Shown: positions 16,387 through 25,697 of the stretch, in pieces
How the letters are laid out: each line of letters begins with the position of its first letter
Position numbering within the stretch: the first letter of the stretch is position 1
DNA from: Spirosoma montaniterrae
Lineage (GTDB): Bacteria; Bacteroidota; Bacteroidia; Cytophagales; Spirosomataceae
DNA length: 64,000 nt
Reading direction: 5' to 3'
Assembly (NCBI RefSeq): GCF_001988955.1
Contig: NZ_CP014263.1
Coordinates: 3,876,001-3,940,000 of the forward strand
Notes under the pieces: generated by a model
What the model was told of the DNA's origin: nothing
The model's input: only the letters and a program-made list of their open reading frames with translations
Database searches by the model: none
Program-made: the position numbers and the translations under genes

Positions 16387-17619
16387 ATGAAACTTTTCCA
16401 ACTGAGTGCTATGCTCGGTAGCATGGCTTTGCTGTCGCTACTGACAGCCTGCGAAAAAGACGAGCCTGTAAAACTTCAGGTTCCTGAGAGAAACGACCAA
16501 CCCACTACCGCGCAGGTAACGGGCAGCGTGTTTGAACCAGCCCTTGTGCCTGCCACCGACGAGCGAATTGCCCAGCTACGCGTACCGTCAGGGTTTCGGA
16601 TTACTAAATTTGCCGACGGCCTGGGTAAACCACGGATGATTGCCGTTAGCCCGTCGGGGCAGATTTACGTGTCGGATCGCGCTGCGGGAACCGTAACGCT
16701 CCTGCGCGATACGAACGCCGACGGAGTAGCCGATCTGAAACAGGTAGTTGCCAATATCAGAAACGCGCATGGCCTTACTATCCGCGATGGTAAGCTGTAC
16801 ATTGTGGCAATCAACGAGTTGTATTCAGCTCCTATCAACAGCGACGGTACACTGGGGCAATCGCAAACGCTCATCAACAACTTGCCCGACGCCGGTCAGC
16901 ACCCAAATCGAACCATTGCCTTTGGCCCAGATGGTTATCTCTACATCACGGTCGGCAGCACCTGCAATGCCTGCGCCGAACCCAACGTAGAACACGCCAC
17001 CATACTGCGTGCCAACGCCGACGGCTCGAACCGGATTGTTTTTGCCCGTGGCTTACGTAACACTATCGGCTTTGGCTGGCACCCACAAACCGGCGAACTT
17101 TGGGGCTTCGATCACGGCATCGACTGGCTTGGCGACGAACAGCAGCCGGAAGAACTGAACCAGATTAAGCAGAACAGCTTTTACGGCTGGCCGTACATCT
17201 ACGGCGATGGCAACTATAACCCGCACCCACGTCCGATGGGCGATACTACCTACGCACAGATTCTGGCCCGCACTACCCTGCCCGTTTTGCTTTACGAGGC
17301 CCATGCGGCCCCGCTTGCGATGGTCTTCTACACAGCCCCAACGTCGGCAGCAGGCGCGTTTTCGGCTGATTACCAAAACGATGCCTTCGTTACCATGCGT
17401 GGCTCCTGGAACCGCTCGCAACCGTCGGGTTATAAAGTCGTGCATGTGAATTTCGAGAACGGCAAACCCGTTCGGGCTACTGATTTTGTAACTGGCTTTC
17501 TGGTCAACAACAATCAGGCGCAGTTTGGCCGTCCGGTAGGCATTGCTACCCTGCCCGATGGATCGCTGGTATTCACGGAAGATAACAACGGCGTGATGTA
17601 CCGCGTTAGTCGGCAATAA
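16387..17619 (+). CDS. PQQ-dependent sugar (glucose/sorbosone-type) dehydrogenase-like lipoprotein
   Basis: 410 residues with lipoprotein signal ending LLSLLTAC. The beta-propeller resembles soluble glucose/sorbosone dehydrogenases: VPSGFRITKFADGLGKPRMIAVSPSGQIYVSD, NAHGLTIRDGKLYI, HPNRTIAFGPDGYLYITVGSTCNAC, RGLRNTIGFGWHPQTGELWGFDHGIDWLGDEQQPEELN, YGWPYIYGDG, and MRGSWNRSQPSGYKVV. It should oxidise an aldose or related compound outside the cytoplasm, passing electrons to the respiratory chain or a carrier; substrate and cofactor are not certain from sequence. It precedes two GMC dehydrogenases on the same strand. Confidence 0.88.
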   Translation: MKLFQLSAMLGSMALLSLLTACEKDEPVKLQVPERNDQPTTAQVTGSVFEPALVPATDERIAQLRVPSGFRITKFADGLGKPRMIAVSPSGQIYVSDRAAGTVTLLRDTNADGVADLKQVVANIRNAHGLTIRDGKLYIVAINELYSAPINSDGTLGQSQTLINNLPDAGQHPNRTIAFGPDGYLYITVGSTCNACAEPNVEHATILRANADGSNRIVFARGLRNTIGFGWHPQTGELWGFDHGIDWLGDEQQPEELNQIKQNSFYGWPYIYGDGNYNPHPRPMGDTTYAQILARTTLPVLLYEAHAAPLAMVFYTAPTSAAGAFSADYQNDAFVTMRGSWNRSQPSGYKVVHVNFENGKPVRATDFVTGFLVNNNQAQFGRPVGIATLPDGSLVFTEDNNGVMYRVSRQ

Positions 17620-17626
17620 TTTTTTC

Positions 17627-17673
17627 TCACCGCGAGGACGTTAAGAAACTCCTTCGCGCCCTCGCGGTAAAAA
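17627..17673. repeat. Inverted repeat with CACCGCGAGG arms
   Basis: ACCGCGAGG at 17629-17637 pairs with CCTCGCGGT at 17660-17668, flanked by T-rich and A-rich runs. It sits 8 bp after the sugar dehydrogenase stop and may terminate transcription. Confidence 0.6.
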
Positions 17674-17741
17674 CTATGTTGAAAAGGTAGGGAAAACCAT
17701 TGGTTTTGGGTAAATTTAGCGTTGCTCGTCTTTCATATTGT

Positions 17742-19466
17742 ATGAACTTCAACATCGACGCTACGGCCCAAAACACGTATGACGCCATCGTAATTGGATC
17801 GGGCATATCGGGCGGCTGGGCCGCAAAAGAACTGACACAGAAAGGTTTACGAACACTGGTACTGGAGCGCGGACGGCCCATCGAGCACGTAACGGATTAC
17901 CCCACTACCATGTCGAACCCGTGGGAGATGCAGCACCGGGGCCGCTATCCGCTCGAAAAAGTACAGGCAAACCCGATCAACAGCAAAACCGGCTACGCCT
18001 TCAACGAATATTCGGGCCATTTTTTCGTCAACGAAAAAGACCACCCGTTTCAGCAAATTAAGCCGTTCGACTGGACACGGGGCTATCAGGTCGGTGGCAA
18101 ATCGCTGCTGTGGGCGCGGTGGACGCAACGCTGGGCACCATTCAATTTTACTGATAACCTGACCGACGGTCACGGCGTCGATTGGCCGATTCGCTACGAA
18201 GACCTCGCTCCGTGGTACAGCTATGTGGAAAAATTTGCTGGTATTTCGGGCAATAAAGATGGCCTGAGTACCCTGCCCGATGGTGAGTTTCTGCCGCCCT
18301 TCGAGATGTTTTGTCTTGAAAAACACGCCCGCGACGTCTGGAAAAAAACGCATCCCGACCGGCATCTGATTATCAGCCGCACCGCCAACCTCTCGAAAGC
18401 GCAGCCGGTGCATACGGCACTGGGGCGGGCTGATTGTCAGGCCCGCAACTGGTGTGCAAGGGGGTGTTTATTTGGTGCCTATTTCAGCAGCAACTCGGCC
18501 ACCCTGCCCGCTGCTGCCAAAACCGGAAAGCTCACCATCCGGCCTTTCTCTACCGTCCATTCTATTATTTACGACGAGAAAAAGGGCAAAGCTACGGGCG
18601 TTCGGGTAATTGACACGAACACGAAACAGATGACGGATTATTTTGCCCGTATCGTTTTCGTGAACGCGGCTACGCTCAACAGCACGCTTATTCTGCTCAA
18701 TTCAACGTCGAGCCGCTTCCCGAATGGGCTGGGTAACGACAGCGGTGCGCTGGGTCATTACCTGATGGACCATAATTACCGGGGCCGCGTGGGGGGCGTG
18801 TATGAAGGCAGGGAGTTCGATGATATGTATTATTACGGGCGAAGGCCAACGGGCGTGTATGTGCCGCGTTTCCGTAATGTACTCAGTGATAAGCGACCCG
18901 ATTATGTGCGCGGTTTTGCTTATGCAGGCGGGGCCGGGCGTGAAAGCTGGGGACGCGGCAATGGCATAGAGGGCTTCGGAGCCGAGTTTAAGGAAGCTCT
19001 CACCCGCCCCGGCCAATGGACGATGAGCCTGACGGCAATGGGCGAAATGCTGCCCCGCTACGAAAACTTCGTGAAGCTGAACCACGACAAAAAAGACCAG
19101 TGGGGTATGCCCACACTCGACATTGACTGTGCCTGGGGTGAAAACGAAGACAAAATGACCGCCGACGCCATCGAGCAGGCCAAACAGATGCTTGAATCGG
19201 CTGGCGTAAAAGTCACGTTTGCGTTCGATAACCACCAGAATCCTGGCCTTGCCATTCACGAAATGGGCACTGCCCGCATGGGCCGCGACCCCAAAACGTC
19301 TGTACTGAACAATCATAATCAGGTGTGGGGGGCTAAAAATGTATTCGTCACCGATGGGGCCAGTATGACCTCCTCGGCCTGCCAGAACCCGTCATTGACC
19401 TACATGGCCCTTACCGCCAGAGCCGCCGATTTCGCCGTGAAAGAAATGAAACGCGGGAGTTTATAG
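17742..19466 (+). CDS. GMC-family FAD oxidoreductase (gluconate/glucoside dehydrogenase catalytic-subunit type), copy 1
   Basis: About 574 residues from the ATG at 17742; the open frame begins at a TTG at 17700. The FAD fold is YDAIVIGSGISGGWAAKELTQKG, followed by GYQVGGKSLLWARWTQRW and a C-terminal NPGLAIHEMGTARMG and SQNPSLTYMALTARA-like end (ACQNPSLTYMALTARAAD). CQARNWCARGC gives C-x5-C-x3-C, the spacing I associate with the 3Fe-4S site in the large subunit of bacterial FAD glucose dehydrogenase. The substrate may be a sugar or glycoside. The usual twin-arginine subunit 3 is not adjacent. One base separates its stop from the second copy, so the two are translationally linked duplicates. 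Confidence 0.92.
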   Translation: MNFNIDATAQNTYDAIVIGSGISGGWAAKELTQKGLRTLVLERGRPIEHVTDYPTTMSNPWEMQHRGRYPLEKVQANPINSKTGYAFNEYSGHFFVNEKDHPFQQIKPFDWTRGYQVGGKSLLWARWTQRWAPFNFTDNLTDGHGVDWPIRYEDLAPWYSYVEKFAGISGNKDGLSTLPDGEFLPPFEMFCLEKHARDVWKKTHPDRHLIISRTANLSKAQPVHTALGRADCQARNWCARGCLFGAYFSSNSATLPAAAKTGKLTIRPFSTVHSIIYDEKKGKATGVRVIDTNTKQMTDYFARIVFVNAATLNSTLILLNSTSSRFPNGLGNDSGALGHYLMDHNYRGRVGGVYEGREFDDMYYYGRRPTGVYVPRFRNVLSDKRPDYVRGFAYAGGAGRESWGRGNGIEGFGAEFKEALTRPGQWTMSLTAMGEMLPRYENFVKLNHDKKDQWGMPTLDIDCAWGENEDKMTADAIEQAKQMLESAGVKVTFAFDNHQNPGLAIHEMGTARMGRDPKTSVLNNHNQVWGAKNVFVTDGASMTSSACQNPSLTYMALTARAADFAVKEMKRGSL

Positions 19467-19467
19467 C

Positions 19468-21150
19468 ATGAGTACCCAACGTTATGACGCCATCGTTGTT
19501 GGCTCCGGCATTACGGGCGGCTGGGCAGCGAAAGAGCTGACACAGAAGGGACTGCGCGTACTCCTGCTCGAACGGGGGCGGCTGGTAGAACACGTCAAAG
19601 ACTACCCGACCGCCAACTGGAATCCGTGGGAAGTGCCCCGTTTAGGTCGCGATACGCAGGCGGTTTTGCAGGATTACCCGATTCAGAGCAACAACTATGC
19701 ATTCGGCCCGGCCACACAACAGTTTTACGTAAAGGATACAGAGTCGCCATACACGCAGAAACAGCCGTTCTGGTGGATACGTGGCTACCAGACTGGCGGT
19801 AAATCACTGCTGTGGGGCCGGGCTACTTACCGTTGGAGCGACCTCGACTTTACGGCCAACGCCCGCGATGGTTATGGCACCGACTGGCCCATCCGCTACA
19901 CCGACCTCGCGCCCTGGTATAGCTACGTTGAACGCTACGTGGGCATCAGCGGCTCCAAAGAAAACCTGCCCCAACTGCCCGACAGCGAGTTTCTGCCGCC
20001 TTTTGAGCTGAACTGCGTGGAGAAGCACATGAAGGGCAAACTCGAAGCGGCTTTTCCCGAACGGCGCATGACCATTCAGCGGGTGGCGCACCTGACCACG
20101 GCCCACCGGGGTCGCGGGCTGTGTCAGGCGCGAAGTTTGTGCGAGCGGGGATGCCCTTACGGCGGCTACTTCAGCAGCGTATCGGCCACAATTCCCGACG
20201 CTCAGCGCACGGGGCGGCTCACGCTGCGGCCTAATTCGATTGTTACTGAGGTGTTGTTTGATCCCAAAACTCAACGAGCGACGGGCGTGCGGGTGCTGGA
20301 CGCTGAAACGCGGCAGTGGCACGAGTTTTCGGCCCGGCTGCTGTTTTTGAACGCCGGTACGCTGAATACCACCTGGTTGCTGCTCAACTCCACGTCTAAC
20401 CGCTTCCCGAATGGCTTCGGCAACGACAGTGGCGTACTGGGCCATTACCTCATGGACCACCAGAAAAACATCGGTGCCTGGGGAACGGTCGATGGTTTTT
20501 TAGACAAATACCACTACGGCCGCCGACCCACCGACTGCATCATTCCGCGTTTCCGCAACGTATCGCCCGCTACGTCCCGCACCGATTTTCTGCGCGGCTA
20601 TACGTCCTACGGCGGAGCCAGTCGCGCCGGATGGGGCCGCGTGCTCAACCAACCCGGTTTCGGGGCTGACCTGAAAGAACAGGCCACGCAACCCGGCCCA
20701 TGGTCGGCGGGGTTGCGTGCCTACGGCGAATGCCTGCCCTACTTCGACAATCAGGTGATGCTGAACCGGCAGCTAACCGACGCCTGGGGCCTGCCCACGC
20801 TGACCATCGACGCCCGTTTCCGTGAGAACGAAGCCGCCATGCGTAAGGACATGGGTACTACGTCGGCAGAAATGCTTGAAGCGATGGGCGTGAAGAACGT
20901 ACAAATCCGAGATGACGTAAACGTATTAGGTTTCTCGATTCACGAAATGGGTACCGCCCGCATGGGCCGCGATCCGAAGACAAGTATGCTCAACAGCCAC
21001 AATCAGCTTCACGCAGCCAAAAACGTATTCATCACCGACGGCTCATGCATGGCGTCGTCGGCCAGCCAAAACCCCTCGCTGACGTACATGGCTCTCACCG
21101 CCCGTGCCGCCGATTTTGCCGGAAAAGAGATGAAACGGGGGAACCTTTAA
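19468..21150 (+). CDS. GMC-family FAD oxidoreductase, copy 2
   Basis: 560 residues, ATG at 19468. It is a paralogue of the preceding gene, with the same order of motifs: YDAIVVGSGITGGWAAKELTQKG, TGGKSLLWGRATYRW, TDWPIRYTDLAPWYSYVERY, CQARSLCERGCPYGGYF (C-x5-C-x3-C), GFSIHEMGTARMGRDPKTS and SQNPSLTYMALTARAADFAGKEMKRG. The central substrate region differs more than the FAD and iron-sulfur parts, so the two copies may form a heteromer or have different substrates. With the PQQ-type dehydrogenase upstream this suggests a cluster for extracytoplasmic sugar oxidation, although no signal peptide is visible and a helper subunit would have to mediate export. Confidence 0.92.
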   Translation: MSTQRYDAIVVGSGITGGWAAKELTQKGLRVLLLERGRLVEHVKDYPTANWNPWEVPRLGRDTQAVLQDYPIQSNNYAFGPATQQFYVKDTESPYTQKQPFWWIRGYQTGGKSLLWGRATYRWSDLDFTANARDGYGTDWPIRYTDLAPWYSYVERYVGISGSKENLPQLPDSEFLPPFELNCVEKHMKGKLEAAFPERRMTIQRVAHLTTAHRGRGLCQARSLCERGCPYGGYFSSVSATIPDAQRTGRLTLRPNSIVTEVLFDPKTQRATGVRVLDAETRQWHEFSARLLFLNAGTLNTTWLLLNSTSNRFPNGFGNDSGVLGHYLMDHQKNIGAWGTVDGFLDKYHYGRRPTDCIIPRFRNVSPATSRTDFLRGYTSYGGASRAGWGRVLNQPGFGADLKEQATQPGPWSAGLRAYGECLPYFDNQVMLNRQLTDAWGLPTLTIDARFRENEAAMRKDMGTTSAEMLEAMGVKNVQIRDDVNVLGFSIHEMGTARMGRDPKTSMLNSHNQLHAAKNVFITDGSCMASSASQNPSLTYMALTARAADFAGKEMKRGNL

Positions 21151-21157
21151 CAACGGG

Positions 21158-21219
21158 CAGTGAACTGCCAACAGACGACAAGCGCGCGGTGCAGTTCTCC
21201 GTAACTGTTGGCTGTTCAC
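21158..21219. repeat. Inverted repeat, GTGAACtGCCAACAG family
   Basis: CAGTGAACTGCCAACAG (21158-21174) pairs with CTGTTGGCTGTTCAC (21204-21219); the loop holds GCGCGGTGCAGTTCTCCGTA. The loop is shared with the repeat at 30562-30699 (GCGCGGTGCGTTTCCGTA), so both are the same family. Confidence 0.7.
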
Positions 21220-21240
21220 GGTTAAAGCTATCTTTACGGC

Positions 21241-22113
21241 ATGAAAGTAGCTGGTTTTACGTTTATCCGAAACGCCGTTCAGTTCGATTACCCGATTGTT
21301 GAAGCCATCACGTCGGTGCTGCCCCTTTGCGATGAGTTTGTCGTGGCCGTGGGCAACTCCGACGACGATACGCTGGCCCTGATCGAAACCATTCCGTCCG
21401 ACAAAATCCGAATCATCCATACCGTTTGGGACGAATCGGCGCGGCTGGGCGGGCGCGTACTGGCGCAGGAAACCGACAAAGCCCTTGCCGCCGTATCGCC
21501 CGATGTCGACTGGGCTTTTTACATTCAGGGCGACGAAGTGTTGCACGAGCACTACCTGCCCGTTGTGCGCGAGGCCATGCAAACGCACCTGAACGACAAA
21601 AGCGTAGACGGTCTGTTGTTCAACTACTTACATTTCTACGGCTCGTACAGCTACGTGGGCGATTCGAGGCAGTGGTATCGGCGCGAAATTCGGGTTATTC
21701 GGAATACGGGCAACGTACTGTCGTACAAAGACGCGCAGGGTTTTCGCACCCGCGACGGGCAGAAACTACGGGTAAAATTGATTGACGCCTGGATTTATCA
21801 TTACGGCTGGGTAAAACCGCCCGAAACGCAGAAGAAACGGCTCAAAAATGCCAACCACTTCTGGAACGACGCCAACACCATCGATAAAGCCCACGCCACC
21901 GTCGATGCGTTCGATTACAGCAAAATCGACTCGCTGGCGCACTTCAGCGGCACCCACCCCGCCGTAATGCAACCCCGCGTCGACCGGCTGAACTGGCCGT
22001 TTTCGTTCGACACGCGCCAAAAAAAATACTCCCCCCGCGTTGCCCTGTTAACCTTCATCGAAAAGCTAACCGGCTGGCGCATTGGAGAGTATAAAAATTA
22101 TAAGCGAATTTGA
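21241..22113 (+). CDS. GT2-type glycosyltransferase
   Basis: 290 residues, ATG at 21241 with TATCTTTA just upstream (one mismatch to TAnnTTTG). The N-terminus is the GT-A nucleotide-sugar fold: KVAGFTFIRNAVQFDYPIVEAI, CDEFVVAVGNSDDDTLALI, RLGGRVLAQETDKAL, then DWAFYIQGDEVLHE where a D-x-D-like metal site is replaced by QGDE. The C-terminal half (YHYGWVKPPETQKKRLKNANHFWND, WRIGEYKNYK) is common in small Bacteroidetes glycosyltransferases. No membrane segment. Acceptor and donor unknown; a role in polysaccharide or glycolipid synthesis is likely. Convergent with the response regulator, 8 bp apart. Confidence 0.85.
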   Translation: MKVAGFTFIRNAVQFDYPIVEAITSVLPLCDEFVVAVGNSDDDTLALIETIPSDKIRIIHTVWDESARLGGRVLAQETDKALAAVSPDVDWAFYIQGDEVLHEHYLPVVREAMQTHLNDKSVDGLLFNYLHFYGSYSYVGDSRQWYRREIRVIRNTGNVLSYKDAQGFRTRDGQKLRVKLIDAWIYHYGWVKPPETQKKRLKNANHFWNDANTIDKAHATVDAFDYSKIDSLAHFSGTHPAVMQPRVDRLNWPFSFDTRQKKYSPRVALLTFIEKLTGWRIGEYKNYKRI

Positions 22114-22121
22114 CTCCGTCT

Positions 22122-22742
22122 TCAGTCCAGCGTCTCCAGAAAATCGTAAAAGTCTTTTTTGGTATCGAACGGTAATTTCTGACTAATGTTTTTACGATGA
22201 GTCTGCACGGTGAAGTAGCTCAAACTTAGTACATCGGCAATCTGCTCGGTGGTTAGTCCCTGTTTCACCCGTTTCAGAATCTCGATTTCGCGTTTGGTCA
22301 GCCCGTATTTCACCCGAAACGTGTCGGCAGGAGACTGGGCAGGGTTTTGCCCGGTATCGGTTTCAATAACGTATTGGCCTTGCATTATCTGCCGCAGCAA
22401 AGACAGCAGGCGGTCGGCGGCAACGGTTTTGGCGATGTAGCCCGCTACATTCAGGGCGTTGAACCGGGCAATTTCACGCTTTTCGGCATACATGCTGATG
22501 ACCACAACCTTGCAGGGCCTGGGGAGTTGCTTCAATTGCTCTACCACCGCCAGACCGTCGAGGTGCGGCATATTAAAATCGACCAGTACCAGGTCGGGGG
22601 CGTGTTGACTACAGGCTGCAAACGCCCGGCGGCTGTCATAGACCTGTTCAACAACCACAAAATCGGCTGACTCGCGCAGCACTAAACTCAACCCGTCGTT
22701 GAACAGCCGGTGGTCGTCAATAAGAATGGTTCGGGTCGGCAT
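22122..22742 (-). CDS. NarL/LuxR-type response regulator
   Basis: 206 residues. Receiver: TILIDDHRLFNDGLSLVL, phospho-acceptor Asp55 in LVLVDFNMPHLDGL, VVVISMY with the switch Ser, and GYIAKTV with the conserved Lys. LuxR-type HTH: YGLTKREIEILKRVKQGLTTEQIADVLSLSYFTVQTHRKNISQKL. It should be phosphorylated by the 7TM-DISM kinase encoded divergently from it and bind DNA as a dimer. Targets are not visible; the adjacent LytTR gene and the curlin-like gene are candidates by position. Confidence 0.95.
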   Translation of the reverse strand: MPTRTILIDDHRLFNDGLSLVLRESADFVVVEQVYDSRRAFAACSQHAPDLVLVDFNMPHLDGLAVVEQLKQLPRPCKVVVISMYAEKREIARFNALNVAGYIAKTVAADRLLSLLRQIMQGQYVIETDTGQNPAQSPADTFRVKYGLTKREIEILKRVKQGLTTEQIADVLSLSYFTVQTHRKNISQKLPFDTKKDFYDFLETLD

Positions 22743-22883
22743 CGTAAAGGATTATTTTCAGCGGCATAATGGTGCCGCCGGGGGCTAAGTCGAAATCGGC
22801 TTCGGTATCTTCTGAACCACCAAGATATACTAATTCATAGTAGTCTATATTTGTTTACTAACTGAATAAATACGCAGAATTTT

Positions 22884-22891
22884 TATTTTTG
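22884..22891 (+). promoter_or_regulatory. Putative -7 box of the sensor kinase gene
   Basis: TATTTTTG matches TAnnTTTG and lies 18 bp before the kinase ATG; a second match, TATATTTG, is at 22846-22853. Either could drive the kinase gene from the divergent 166-bp region shared with the regulator. Confidence 0.4.
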
Positions 22892-22908
22892 CGGGTGCGT
22901 CAATATCC

Positions 22909-24828
22909 ATGTCTATGCCCAAATTTAGTTTAACAGTGGGGCTTAGCCTGTATGGAGTTGGGCTGGTGGTGTTAACGCTGCTGGACGTTTTTTCTTCTTC
23001 ATCGTTACTAAACCTGGATGGATTTGGCTACAGCCTGACCGATTCATTCAGCCACACATCGCTTAACAACCGGGTGTTGATTGCACCGGCATTTCGGCTG
23101 GTGCCGGGCGAGTCGCTGACAAGTTTGCAGGGGCGTATCCGGCAGAGTTTTGTGCCAAATCGAAACGGGCATGTCATTGCTCATGGCCATTCGTCCGCAG
23201 TTCCCGAAGGCTGGGTTTACTTCAGGCTCGACAATGCATCCGACACATCGAAAAACGTTGTGTTGTCGATGCCACAGCATCGCTGCTCGCGGGCAACGCT
23301 GTTTCTGGAACGGACGGGGCCATCAATGGCCAACCGGCTCGATTCAATAGCCACGCTGCTGAACGATACTCCCCTGGCCAATCGGTTTTTTCTCAGTTAT
23401 CGGCATGCTTTCCCCATCACGCTGTCGCCGGGCCAGCAGGTGGGCGTACTGCTCCGAACGAACGCATATGTGGGCTACCATGAGTTTGATCTCAAACTAA
23501 GCAGTCGGCACTCCTTTCTGAACGATACGCTCAGCGATATCATTCGGGAGTGGCTAATCATCTTTACCTGCCTGATCATCGGGATCATTTCGCTGTTCAT
23601 TGGCGTTGCTGCGCCCAGCCCACTTATGAGCACATTCGGCTTCATGATGCTCATGATTACGTTGCAGGTCTCCTTTTTCTATGGCTACCTGAGTCCATTG
23701 CCCTATCCTGAATCGACTTCATTCACCAGCATTACCATTGGCACTAACATCAAGCTGTTGTTAGACATTACCGTTCAACTATTCATTTACCAGGCTATCA
23801 AGCCCATTATCCGGGAGTTTCGCTGGTACAAACCGGTCATGTGGACCCTCATCGGCATTTGCAGTGTCTGTATCCTGCTGCACCTGTTGCCGCCCCACTT
23901 TTACGCCTACACCAAGCTTCCCATCAACCGGATCATGACCGGCATGAGCCTTGTCAATCTGATATGGATTGGTTACTTCAGCTTTGTTGCCTACCGGCGG
24001 GCGGGTATTGTGTATATCGGCCTGTTTTTCCTGCTGCTCATGGGCGATGTGATAGTGAAGCAACTGAGTGAGCTGATTCAGGGAAATGATGTGTCGCTGC
24101 TGAAGTATCCGGCTCAGAACCCGCTGCTGCTAATAGCCATGCTCACCTACCTGATTGCGTCGCAGTTTCGACGGGAACTGGTGACTAAGCAGCGGCTGCA
24201 AAAACAGGTCTCGACAACCCGGCAACATATGGATACCCTGCGCCGGGAAGAAATTGAACGCATTGGACGCGACCTGCACGATCAGGTTGGCAATACGCTG
24301 GCTTCGGCGTTGGGGTATATTACCAGCACACAGCAAAACTCCGACAAACCTCATCAGCTTATCCGTGATGCCATTACGGAACTGCGTTTTCTGAGCCATA
24401 ATCTGGTGAAAGACGACGACCGGCCCCTGACCGAAAAGGTAGAGACGCTGGTGAGCCGATTCAATGACTTTGCGCCCATTCGGTTTATTTTTCAGGATTA
24501 TACTGAAAAAAAAGCCAACTCCCTGCCCCAAATTCAGCAGCAGAGCATTTATGGTATTCTACAGGAATTACTCACCAACACAGTCCGGCATTCGGGTGCG
24601 AGCGTAGCCTATGTACAGTTTTTCTGCGACGATCAATTCATTGAAGTAGTCGTAGAAGATGATGGAGCTGGTTTCGACCTGACCGCTGTCCAAAATACGG
24701 GTATTGGTCTGCAAAATATGTTTAAACGGGCTGAGCTGGCCCAGATTACCCTCCGCTTCGACCCGGTGCCTACGGGTACGAGTGTTTTCCTGAGCATTCC
24801 CCACAATAAGCGTAAAAAAATGAGCTGA
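22909..24828 (+). CDS. Sensor histidine kinase, 7TM-DISM type with HisKA_3
   Basis: 639 residues. An N-terminal signal/anchor segment and extracellular beta domain (to about residue 200) precede roughly seven hydrophobic helices (about 210-410: WLIIFTCLIIGIISLFIGVA, MLMITLQVSFFYGYLSP and others). A linker then leads to the dimerisation helix with the phospho-His457 in ERIGRDLHDQVGNTLASALGY. The ATPase has ELLTNTVRHSGAS (N box), EDDGAGFDL (G1) and GIGLQNMFKRAE (G2). This class pairs with NarL-type regulators; the divergent gene at 22122-22742 is the expected partner. Ligand unknown; 7TM-DISM input domains often sense small carbohydrates or surface signals. Confidence 0.94.
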   Translation: MSMPKFSLTVGLSLYGVGLVVLTLLDVFSSSSLLNLDGFGYSLTDSFSHTSLNNRVLIAPAFRLVPGESLTSLQGRIRQSFVPNRNGHVIAHGHSSAVPEGWVYFRLDNASDTSKNVVLSMPQHRCSRATLFLERTGPSMANRLDSIATLLNDTPLANRFFLSYRHAFPITLSPGQQVGVLLRTNAYVGYHEFDLKLSSRHSFLNDTLSDIIREWLIIFTCLIIGIISLFIGVAAPSPLMSTFGFMMLMITLQVSFFYGYLSPLPYPESTSFTSITIGTNIKLLLDITVQLFIYQAIKPIIREFRWYKPVMWTLIGICSVCILLHLLPPHFYAYTKLPINRIMTGMSLVNLIWIGYFSFVAYRRAGIVYIGLFFLLLMGDVIVKQLSELIQGNDVSLLKYPAQNPLLLIAMLTYLIASQFRRELVTKQRLQKQVSTTRQHMDTLRREEIERIGRDLHDQVGNTLASALGYITSTQQNSDKPHQLIRDAITELRFLSHNLVKDDDRPLTEKVETLVSRFNDFAPIRFIFQDYTEKKANSLPQIQQQSIYGILQELLTNTVRHSGASVAYVQFFCDDQFIEVVVEDDGAGFDLTAVQNTGIGLQNMFKRAELAQITLRFDPVPTGTSVFLSIPHNKRKKMS

Positions 24829-24854
24829 CCCCGCGTTTCAGCTCCAAATACCCC

Positions 24855-24884
24855 TAAAAATACCTCGGTCGAGGTATTTTTTTT
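24855..24884 (+). terminator. Rho-independent terminator after the sensor kinase
   Basis: AAATACCTCG-gt-CGAGGTATTT followed by a run of T, 27 bp after the kinase stop. Compact hairpin with a classical T tract. Confidence 0.85.
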
Positions 24885-24960
24885 GGCTCACCAAACCAGG
24901 TGCTTTGTGACATGTATGAATGGCCGGGTAGTGCTATAAATACCGCTGTTATGTGACTAT

Positions 24961-25407
24961 ATGCGGCATCTTCTACCCGTCCAGCTTCCGCATCTCTTGT
25001 CTGCTCATTGCCAAAAACTATTAGTTTATTTCCCCGCTACTCGTATGGTTGTCTCCAATAGTTCGCCAAGCCTGCTACTCTACCTGGGGCGTGACCGTGG
25101 GCGCGAACGTCGCCCGCTGTCAGCGTTGTGTTATGCCCAGTCGGAACTGAACTATACCTGGCTGGTATGGGCTGATGGAGATCGGCTGCTGGTGCCGCGT
25201 TCGCTGAGCTATTTCATGCCCTGTCTGCCCGCCAGCGACTTTGTGCGGCTGCATCGGGGGTACATTGTTAACCGGCGTTTTGTGGCCGGGGTCGAGCGCG
25301 GGCTTGCCGATCAGCGTTTGATGTCTCTGACCACGGGCGAGCAACTACCCATCTCGCGTCGGCAGTGGATGCTGGTGCGGGCGTGGCTGTCGCAACCGGC
25401 AAATTGA
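24961..25407 (+). CDS. LytTR-domain DNA-binding protein without receiver
   Basis: 148 residues, ATG at 24961. The C-terminal 95 residues match LytTR: SELNYTWLVWADGDRLLVPRSL, FMPCLPASDFVRLHRGYIVNRRFVAGVERG, LTTGEQLPISRRQWMLVRAWL. In this family the domain binds promoter direct repeats. There is no receiver or membrane part, so activity would be set by abundance or by an unknown partner. It lies 290 bp upstream of the curlin-repeat gene on the same strand and downstream of the 7TM kinase terminator, so it is a candidate regulator of the amyloid-like protein; this is inference from position. Confidence 0.88.
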   Translation: MRHLLPVQLPHLLSAHCQKLLVYFPATRMVVSNSSPSLLLYLGRDRGRERRPLSALCYAQSELNYTWLVWADGDRLLVPRSLSYFMPCLPASDFVRLHRGYIVNRRFVAGVERGLADQRLMSLTTGEQLPISRRQWMLVRAWLSQPAN

Positions 25408-25697
25408 TCAATCAATGTAAAAAAGTGGGCTGACCTGACATTTTGTACCCCAAACCGAGTGCCTTTTCTTTCATAGGCTCATCCAGTCCATTTCTTACCA
25501 AACGCTATGCCACTACTTGTTTAGCCGTCTGCGACCAGTTCGCCAGCAAACCCCAATGCAGGAGTCTGGGTAACACTACTGTATGTGGCGTATGTGTATG
25601 TGGTGGCCAACACCGTATATGTAGCTACAAGTACAGCAGCCTGCGCCAATAATGAGAATCGAGTAAACTTTTTTTAACACATAAACAAACCACAATC
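25408..25697. other. Gap between LytTR gene and curlin-repeat gene
   Basis: No gene recognised. A 69-codon forward frame and a short reverse frame starting without ATG exist but have no family features. It ends in a T-rich stretch before the curlin-repeat start. It probably holds the promoter and LytTR or NarL sites for that gene; I could not identify them. Confidence 0.35.

Noticed and set aside
25443..25652. Small reading frames between LytTR and curlin genes on both strands
   Set aside because: The forward frame starts with TTG and the reverse frame has no ATG; neither has a recognisable family, so they are treated as non-coding.
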